Below, piece by piece: positions 54,075 to 59,841 of a stretch of DNA of 59,841 nt. The position numbers were made by a program, and so were the translations under genes. Location of the stretch: positions 1 through 59,841 of the forward strand of contig JBCCQA010000033.1 of the NCBI GenBank assembly GCA_039024635.1, given 5' to 3'. The notes under the pieces are model-generated. The model saw only the letters and a list, made by a program, of their open reading frames with translations, was not told where the DNA came from and searched no databases. This stretch comes from Kuafuiihalomonas sp039024635 (GTDB lineage: Bacteria > Myxococcota > Kuafuiibacteriia > Kuafuiibacteriales > Kuafuiibacteriaceae). The stretch's first letter is position 1; every line of letters starts with the position of its first letter.

Positions 54075-54772
54075 GATCGCAGGAGCTCCTGGGCGCAGGA
54101 CGTGTAGAAACCGCGGCTCACGTGCAGGCTTCGACCGAGTCTCCAGGTTTCGAGGGCCGGTGAGGCCTCCAGTGCCTTCTGGAGACGGCGGGCCGCGATG
54201 GGTTGGATGAAGGGCGCTCTGTCGGCTCGAGGGAAGAATCCTCCCAACCAGTGCATCAGGGCCAAAAGCGGAGTGCGAGGGGCATAGGTGAAGACGACCC
54301 GGCTTTTCGCCCGGGCGGTGAGGCGCTCCACCATCGCTGTCATGTCCTCAGCCGAGTAGTGAATGAGCGAGTCCATGGCCACTACGCTGTCGAAGTCGCC
54401 AAGCGAAGGATCGAGCATGTCACCCACGCGAAAGTCGATTCGCCCTCCGCCGAGCTGAGTCGGTAGGCGCTTCTGAGCCAGCTCGACCAAGGTCGCCGAT
54501 AGGTCGATGGCGACGACGTCGGCGCCTCTTTGGGCGGCCGCGACGGAAAGGGCGCCCGTGCCGCATCCGGCGTCGAGGATCCGGTGACCTCGCAGGTCTT
54601 TTGGAAGCATGGCGAGAATGCCCTCCGCCATCTCTCTTCGTCCTTGACGAACCGTGCGACGAATACGGCTCACGGGCCGATCCGAGGTGAGCTGGGCCCA
54701 AGTGTCGGCCGCGGTGCGATCGAAGTAGGCCTCGAGCCTACTTCGGCTGCGCTGGTAGCTCAGGCTTTCCAT
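54071..54772 (-). CDS. bchM: Mg-protoporphyrin IX methyltransferase
   Basis: This 233-aa SAM methyltransferase forms the monomethyl ester of Mg-protoporphyrin. SAM motif I HRILDAGCGTGALSVAAAQR, GADVVAIDLSATLVELA and DSVVAMDSLIHYSAEDMTAM match BchM, as does the C-terminal VVFTYAPRTPLLALMHWLGG FFPRADRAPFIQP. It starts at the bchL stop (1-nt overlap) and overlaps lhaA by 4 nt. Confidence 0.96.
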   Translation of the reverse strand: MESLSYQRSRSRLEAYFDRTAADTWAQLTSDRPVSRIRRTVRQGRREMAEGILAMLPKDLRGHRILDAGCGTGALSVAAAQRGADVVAIDLSATLVELAQKRLPTQLGGGRIDFRVGDMLDPSLGDFDSVVAMDSLIHYSAEDMTAMVERLTARAKSRVVFTYAPRTPLLALMHWLGGFFPRADRAPFIQPIAARRLQKALEASPALETWRLGRSLHVSRGFYTSCAQELLRS

Positions 54773-55665
54773 CAGTCAAACCCCAAGAAGTCGAAGATGT
54801 CCCGGTCCTTCATGGAGGAAGCCTGAAGAGGCGGAACACCGGCCCAAAGCGCGGCGGCCAGCCGCAGGTATTCCTCCTGGACGGCTTTCAGCTCGGGCGA
54901 CTCCTCCATCTCGAAAAGAACCGACTTCTTGAGTCGGCTCCGTCGGATGACGTCCAGGTCTGGAAAGTGGGCCAGGCGCTGAAGACCCGTCGCATCGTTG
55001 AAGCGGTCGACCTCGTTAGTGGCTTTGCTTCGATTGGCGATGACTCCGCCCAGGCGGACGTTGTAATTCTTGGCCTTCGCGTTGATGGCGGAGACGATCC
55101 GATTCATCGCGAAGATGGAATCGAAGTCGTTGGCGGTCACGATGAGGGCCCGCTCTGCGTGCTGCAAAGGCGCAGCAAAGCCTCCACAGACGACATCGCC
55201 CAGGACGTCGAATATGACGACGTCGGTATCCTCCAGGAGGTGATGCTCCTTGAGTAGCTTCACCGTTTGGCCGACGACGTAGCCGCCGCAGCCCGTCCCT
55301 GCCGGGGGGCCGCCCGCCTCCACGCACATCACCCCGTTGAAGCCTTCGTAGACGAAGTCTTCGACTCGAAGCTCCTCGGTGTGGAAGTCTACGCTCTCGA
55401 GCACGTCGATGACGGTCGGCATGAGACGCTTGGTCAGAGTGAAGGTCGAGTCGTGCTTCGGGTCGCAGCCGATCTGAAGAACTCTCTTCCCGAGCTTCGA
55501 AAAGGCAGCCGACAGGTTCGAAGAGGTCGTGCTCTTTCCGATGCCGCCCTTTCCGTAGACGGCAAAGACCTTGGCGCCCTCGATCTGGGTGGACGGGTCT
55601 TGGTGCACCTGCACGCTGCCTGGTCCGTCGCTGCGTCGTCCTGGAATCTGAATCAACTCTTGCAT
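54772..55665 (-). CDS. bchL: Dark-operative protochlorophyllide reductase, iron protein
   Basis: The 297-aa NifH-like ATPase feeds electrons to BchN-BchB. The P-loop is VYGKGGIGKSTTSSNLSAAF, the [4Fe-4S]-bridging cysteines are in GGPPAGTGCGGY and DVLGDVVCGGFAAP, and switch regions are intact. GCDPKHDSTFTLTK is typical of BchL. GAGGAGAG precedes the ATG. With bchB and an off-window bchN it forms the oxygen-sensitive dark reductase. Confidence 0.98.
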   Translation of the reverse strand: MQELIQIPGRRSDGPGSVQVHQDPSTQIEGAKVFAVYGKGGIGKSTTSSNLSAAFSKLGKRVLQIGCDPKHDSTFTLTKRLMPTVIDVLESVDFHTEELRVEDFVYEGFNGVMCVEAGGPPAGTGCGGYVVGQTVKLLKEHHLLEDTDVVIFDVLGDVVCGGFAAPLQHAERALIVTANDFDSIFAMNRIVSAINAKAKNYNVRLGGVIANRSKATNEVDRFNDATGLQRLAHFPDLDVIRRSRLKKSVLFEMEESPELKAVQEEYLRLAAALWAGVPPLQASSMKDRDIFDFLGFD

Positions 55666-55679
55666 GATCTCTCCTCGCC

Positions 55680-58600
55680 TCAGGCGGCGTCACCAACGCC
55701 TTCCAAGCGGTCCTCGAGTTCGTCGCCCGCCTTGCGAAGGGCATCTAGCATCTCGGCGTCTGGCTCCCAGTAGGAGCGTTCGTGGGCCTCAAGCAGTCGG
55801 TTCGCCAGCTTGGCGGAGGCTTTGGGGTTCAGTTGGGCCAAACGCTCCCGCATCTCAGGATCGAGAACGAAGGTCTGAGACAGCTGTTTGTAGACCCAGG
55901 GGGCAACCTGACCCGTGGTGGCCGACCAGCCCATCGTGTTCGTGATGTGGGCTTCGATCTGGCGGACGCCCTCGGAGCCGTGGGCCAACATGCCTTCGTA
56001 CCACTTCGGGTTCAGCATCCGGGTCCGACTCTCGAGCGTGATCTGCTCGCCCAGGGTGCGGATGGTGCCTTCGCCTCGGGTCTGGTCCCCGATGTACACC
56101 GGGATCTCGTCCCCTTTGGCTCGACGAACCGCTCGTCCAAGGCCGCCCAGGGTGTCGAAGTAGTGATCGATGGTGGTGACGCCCAGCTCGACCGACTCCA
56201 AATTCTGGTAGCTGAGCTGCACCAGGGACAGCGCACTCTGAAGAAGTTCTTCCTGTCGGGCCGGCGTCCCGTCTCGGCCATAGGCGAAGCACTTTCGCCG
56301 GGTATAGGTCTCGGCGAGCTCGTCTTCGTCCTGCCAGCTTCCGCTGTCGACGAGGAAGTTGACGTTGGATCCGTAGGCTCCGTCGGCGTTGCTGAACACT
56401 CGAAGCGTCGCGGTGTCGAAGTCGCAGCCTTTTTCCTCCATGAACCTGAGGGTGTTCCGGCGGACGAAGTTCATCTCCTCGGGTTCTTCGGCCGAGGCGG
56501 CCAGCCAGAAGGCCTCAGCCAGAAGCTTGGTCTGAAGAGGCAGCAGGTCCCGGAAGATGCCGGAGAGGGTGACGACGACGTCGATGCGGGGACGGCCCAA
56601 TGTCTCGAGATCCACCAACTGGGCGCCGCACAGGCGGCCATAGGGGTCGAACCGCGGCTCAGCGCCCACCAGGGCCAAGACCTGACCGATGGGGCCGCCC
56701 TCAGTCTTCAGGTTGTCCGTGCCCCAAAGAACCATCGCCACCGATTCGGGAAGGGCGTTGCCCATCTCCATGTGACGCTTGAGCAGTCGGTCGGCCTGAC
56801 GGGCCCCGTCCTCGATGGCGAAGCGCGAGGGAAGTCGAAAAGGATCGAAGCCGTGGAGGTTTCGGCCCGACGGTAGCACCTCGGGGTTGCGGGCGATGTC
56901 ACCGCCCGGCGCCGGACGAATAAAGCCGCCTTCGAGTGCGTGAAGGATAGCGGGGAGCTCTCGGCCACTTTGGAGGGCATTGTCGAGATGCTCGAGGTGG
57001 GTGACCAGCTCGGGATCGCTACCCTTGGGCGGTGGGGCCCCTTCGAGCAGCGCGTCCAAGAGCTTGGGGTCGACGCCTTCACCTCGAACGTCGGCTGCTG
57101 CCTCTAGCCACTCGCGTCGCACCACGGGCTCCATGGGGGCACCGACGACGTGGAGGCCGTGGGGTATCAGAGCGGCCTTCCAGGAGCTGAGAGCCTCGAT
57201 GACTTCCAGCACCGAATCCGAGCCTCGCCAGTCTTTTTCCACCGGCATGAGGTCCAGCTCCCGGGCGGCCGTCTCGATCGCTTCCTCCAGACGCTCGCGT
57301 TCGGCTGACTCGTCCGGAGGTAGTCCACGCCAGCGTTCGGTCGAACCCTCCAGGTCCAATAGCTCCTTGTACAGACCTGCCTTGGCGAGGGGAGGTGTCA
57401 TGTGGCTAACCAAGGTGGCGGCGGCGCGCCGCTTGGCGATCGTGCCTTCGGATGGGTTGTTGCCCGCGTACAGATAGACCGAAGGCAAGTCGCCAATCAG
57501 GCGGTCCGGCCAACAGGCTGACGATAGGCCGGACTGCTTGCCCGGCATGAACTCGAGGGCGCCGTGGGTGCCGAAGTGCAGGACGGCGTCGGCCTCGAAG
57601 TCCTCCCGAAGCCATCGGTAGAAGGCCGAGAAGGCGTGGGTCGGTGCAAAGCCCTTCTCGAAGAGAAGGCGCATCGGGTCGCCTTCGTAGCCGAAGCCCG
57701 GCTGAATGCCGACGAAGACGTTTCCGAGGCGAGCCCCGAGAACAAAGAGGCTCCGACCGTCGGTCAGTTGGCGGCCCGGTGCCGGTCCCCACTGGGCCTC
57801 GATTTCGTCAAGCCAGGTCTCACGCCGAACGTGGTCGTCGACGGGGATTCGGTCGTGGACTCTGGCATCGGTGCCCAGCTCTTGGCTGTTTCCTCCCAGG
57901 ACGGCCTCGCGCAGAGCGTCCACACTCTCGGGGACCTCCACCGTGTATCCGGCTTCGGCCAGGCCTCGGAGCGTGTTCAACAAGGATTCAAAGACGGACA
58001 GAAAAGCCGCCGTGCCCGTGGCCCCTCCGTTGGGTGGGAAGTTGAATAGGACGACGCCGACTTTCCGCTTCGCCACCTCCGACCGACGAAGCCGAACCAT
58101 GCGATCTACCCGCTTGGCGATGGCTTCGACCCGATCCGGGATAGCCTGCATGTCCCGACTCCGGTCGCCCTGACTTCGGCCTGCGTACACGGTGGGGGCG
58201 GTGGCCCCGTCCAGCTCGGGGATGGCGAGCATGATGGTCGCCTCGACTGGGAGCAGCCCCCGCTCCGATGCCGTCCACTCCTCCAGACTCTGGAATTCGA
58301 GGGCCTGGGCGGACAGATAGGGGACATCGAGTCGAGCCAGGATTTCCTCCGCCGCTCGTGCATCGTTGAAGGCCGGACCTCCGACCAAAGAGAAGCCGGT
58401 GACGGAAAGGAGCGCGTCGACCTGGGAGAGGCCGTCTTTCATGAAGAAGGCTTCGATGGCGGGTCGGGCATCGAGGCCGGCCGCAAAGGCAGGCACCACC
58501 TCCAGACCCTTGGACTCCAGGGACTCGATGATGGCGTCGTAGTGTGCACAGTCTCCCGCCAGGACGTAGGAGCGCATGATGAGAAGGCCGACACGGCCAT

Positions 58601-59351
58601 GGGCTCCGGGCAGACGGGGTAGGGCGTCGGGGTCCTCGGTGATCTGGTCCGACTTCTTCTTGCCCATGCGAGGGTGATAGAGGCCCTGGTCGGGATAGAC
58701 GCGAGGCGCCCCCACGCTGACCTTGTCCCTCAGGACCCTTCGCTCGTCTTGGGCGTAGCGCGAGATCAGCAGACGCACCATGTTGGCAATGTTCTCGTCC
58801 GAGCCCGCCAACCAGTACTGCATGGTCAAGAAGTAGGCGCGAAGGTCTTGAGCCGTTCCCGGGATGAAGCGAAGGAGCTTCGGCAGCTTGCGGAGGACGG
58901 CCATCTGCTTGGCTCCGGCCGTCTTGCCGTCCTTCTTTTTGCTGCTTCCCCGAAGTCGCTTGAGAAGGGAAAGGGGTCCCTTCTTGGATCCATCCATCCG
59001 CAGACCACCGAGATGGGTCAGCTTGATGATGTCCCCTGTGGCCACGCAGCCGACGAAGGCGTCGCAATGAGGCTGTCGAGCCCTCAGGGACGGGAGAATG
59101 GCCTGCACCTGGTCTTCCATGAAGAGCATGGTGGACACGATGATGTCGGCCTCGGCGATGTCGGCCTTGCAGGACTCCAGGCTCGACGGCTGACTGGACC
59201 ATTCGGAGGCCGCGTGCAGGCTGAGCTTCAAGCCAGGCAGCTCTATGAGCAGACGGGCGCGAGCACGATCGACTGCACTGGCGATATGGCCATCCATCGT
59301 CACGATGACGACCTTGATCGAGGTGTCAGCGGGCGAAGTGGGCTTTGGCAT
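55680..59351 (-). CDS. bchH: Magnesium chelatase subunit H
   Basis: The 1223-aa subunit binds protoporphyrin IX and is the catalytic subunit of Mg-chelatase with BchI and BchD. It has CobN-type organisation with VVIVTMDGHIASAVDRARAR at the N-terminus, YPDQGLYHPRMG near residue 230, GVVLFNFPPNGGATGTAAFL, and LHFGTHGALEFMPGKQSGLS, the conserved tetrapyrrole/metal-site region. The ATG at 59351 was chosen because the frame upstream is bchB; the genes overlap by 26 nt. Confidence 0.97.
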   Translation of the reverse strand: MPKPTSPADTSIKVVIVTMDGHIASAVDRARARLLIELPGLKLSLHAASEWSSQPSSLESCKADIAEADIIVSTMLFMEDQVQAILPSLRARQPHCDAFVGCVATGDIIKLTHLGGLRMDGSKKGPLSLLKRLRGSSKKKDGKTAGAKQMAVLRKLPKLLRFIPGTAQDLRAYFLTMQYWLAGSDENIANMVRLLISRYAQDERRVLRDKVSVGAPRVYPDQGLYHPRMGKKKSDQITEDPDALPRLPGAHGRVGLLIMRSYVLAGDCAHYDAIIESLESKGLEVVPAFAAGLDARPAIEAFFMKDGLSQVDALLSVTGFSLVGGPAFNDARAAEEILARLDVPYLSAQALEFQSLEEWTASERGLLPVEATIMLAIPELDGATAPTVYAGRSQGDRSRDMQAIPDRVEAIAKRVDRMVRLRRSEVAKRKVGVVLFNFPPNGGATGTAAFLSVFESLLNTLRGLAEAGYTVEVPESVDALREAVLGGNSQELGTDARVHDRIPVDDHVRRETWLDEIEAQWGPAPGRQLTDGRSLFVLGARLGNVFVGIQPGFGYEGDPMRLLFEKGFAPTHAFSAFYRWLREDFEADAVLHFGTHGALEFMPGKQSGLSSACWPDRLIGDLPSVYLYAGNNPSEGTIAKRRAAATLVSHMTPPLAKAGLYKELLDLEGSTERWRGLPPDESAERERLEEAIETAARELDLMPVEKDWRGSDSVLEVIEALSSWKAALIPHGLHVVGAPMEPVVRREWLEAAADVRGEGVDPKLLDALLEGAPPPKGSDPELVTHLEHLDNALQSGRELPAILHALEGGFIRPAPGGDIARNPEVLPSGRNLHGFDPFRLPSRFAIEDGARQADRLLKRHMEMGNALPESVAMVLWGTDNLKTEGGPIGQVLALVGAEPRFDPYGRLCGAQLVDLETLGRPRIDVVVTLSGIFRDLLPLQTKLLAEAFWLAASAEEPEEMNFVRRNTLRFMEEKGCDFDTATLRVFSNADGAYGSNVNFLVDSGSWQDEDELAETYTRRKCFAYGRDGTPARQEELLQSALSLVQLSYQNLESVELGVTTIDHYFDTLGGLGRAVRRAKGDEIPVYIGDQTRGEGTIRTLGEQITLESRTRMLNPKWYEGMLAHGSEGVRQIEAHITNTMGWSATTGQVAPWVYKQLSQTFVLDPEMRERLAQLNPKASAKLANRLLEAHERSYWEPDAEMLDALRKAGDELEDRLEGVGDAA

Positions 59352-59841
59352 CGTACAGCGTCTCCACGGTGATGAGCGCGACACCCTTTTCACGGGCGTA
59401 TTGCTCGGTGTTGCGGCGGGCCTTTCCTCTGACGAAGAAAGGAATCTTCTTGAGCTCCAGCTCGGCGTCGGGCGCCCAGGCGAGTTCAGCCTCGGCGCTG
59501 TTGGGGCGGACCTCGGCGGCGTCGGCCGCGCTGTCGCGAAGGTGCGAAGGCACGGCACCGTCGGCGAACTCGAAGTCTTCTCGGAACATGCCCAGGAGGT
59601 GTTCTTCCAGGCCCATCATCAGAGGGTGCACCCATGTGTCGAAGATGACGTTGGCGCCCTCGAAGCCCATCTGGGGCGAAAAGCGAGCCGGGTGGTCCTG
59701 GACGTGGACGGGCGCGGAAATGACGGCGCAAGGGATGGCCAGCCGCTTGGCGATGTGCCGCTCCATCTGGGTGCCGAGGACGAGTTCGGGCTGGAGTTCT
59801 TTGACTTGGGCCTCGACCTCGAGGTGATCGTCGGTGACGAG
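59326..59841 (-). CDS. bchB: Dark-operative protochlorophyllide reductase subunit B (partial)
   Basis: The 171-codon C-terminal piece of BchB runs off the window at its 5' side. The visible sequence includes VLGTQMERHIAKRLAIPCAV, VHVQDHPARFSPQMGFEGAN and FDTWVHPLMMGLEEHLL, diagnostic for BchB. The C-terminal ARRNTEQYAREKGVALITVE is also typical. BchB with BchN forms the NifDK-like catalytic component. The first part, and presumably bchN and bchF upstream, are not in the window. Confidence 0.95.
   Translation of the reverse strand, partial: LVTDDHLEVEAQVKELQPELVLGTQMERHIAKRLAIPCAVISAPVHVQDHPARFSPQMGFEGANVIFDTWVHPLMMGLEEHLLGMFREDFEFADGAVPSHLRDSAADAAEVRPNSAEAELAWAPDAELELKKIPFFVRGKARRNTEQYAREKGVALITVETLYDAKAHFAR

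Overview
The window is GC-rich and dense with genes. It most likely comes from a myxobacterium-like bacterium (Myxococcota). Pointers to that group are an MglA-type Ras-like GTPase whose Walker B region reads TVPGQ, a PatA-type (DUF4388)-DnaJ-TPR protein, a PrkA/DUF444 pair, a CFI-box protein fused to a myxobacterial-type outer-membrane barrel, a three-domain DsbA protein and many small lipoproteins. This assignment is inference: there is no rRNA in the window and no database search was run.

The outstanding feature is the right end (48611-59841). It holds part of a proteobacterial-type photosynthesis gene cluster, all on the minus strand and tightly packed. In transcription order it is bchB (cut by the window edge), bchH, bchL, bchM, lhaA, puhA, puhB, puhC, a small conserved gene, acsF and puhE. 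The genes encode Mg insertion and methylation of protoporphyrin (BchH, BchM), the oxygen-dependent cyclase (AcsF), parts of dark protochlorophyllide reductase (BchL, BchB), the H subunit of a type II reaction centre (PuhA) and assembly factors (LhaA, PuhB, PuhC, PuhE). A proteobacterial-order phototrophy superoperon beside myxobacterial-looking genes points to a phototrophic or formerly phototrophic myxobacterium and to horizontal transfer. As far as I recall, such clusters have been reported from Myxococcota metagenome bins, so the idea is not wholly new.

Layout from the left. 1-4173: accessory metabolism (SRPBCC protein, glutathione transferase, two lipoproteins, methyltransferase, LysR regulator). 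4174-6206: a gene-poor scar with a broken IS3-type transposase, ending at tRNA-Glu(UUC). 6207-13733: desaturase, lipoprotein, DUF4388-DnaJ-TPR protein, PP2C phosphatase, sugar nucleotidyltransferase, ECF sigma factor and an MltG-like protein. 13797-23000: PrkA and DUF444, AstA, GlnD and polyphosphate kinase (starvation and nitrogen/phosphate physiology). 23090-28273: DinG-like helicase, PyrD, MglA-like GTPase and a PocR-type histidine kinase. 28337-33626: a core pyrH-frr-uppS-cdsA-rseP-tsaB run. 33664-40978: DUF465 protein, catalytically dead Asd-like protein, CFI-box/barrel protein, truA, plsC, rplM, rpsI and a SpoIID/LytB protein. 40989-47571: DUF2256/DUF3253 protein, FAD oxidoreductase, lipA, dnaK and the triple DsbA protein. 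47572-48278 has no confident gene and forms the flank of the photosynthesis cluster.

A second theme is transcription signals. Many operon-leading genes have a TAGnnT-like box ending only 6-9 nt before the chosen start codon, several with a TTG-rich -35 box 16-18 nt further upstream. That spacing predicts leaderless or nearly leaderless mRNAs. Inside the photosynthesis cluster, by contrast, several genes carry clear GAGGAG-type ribosome binding sites.
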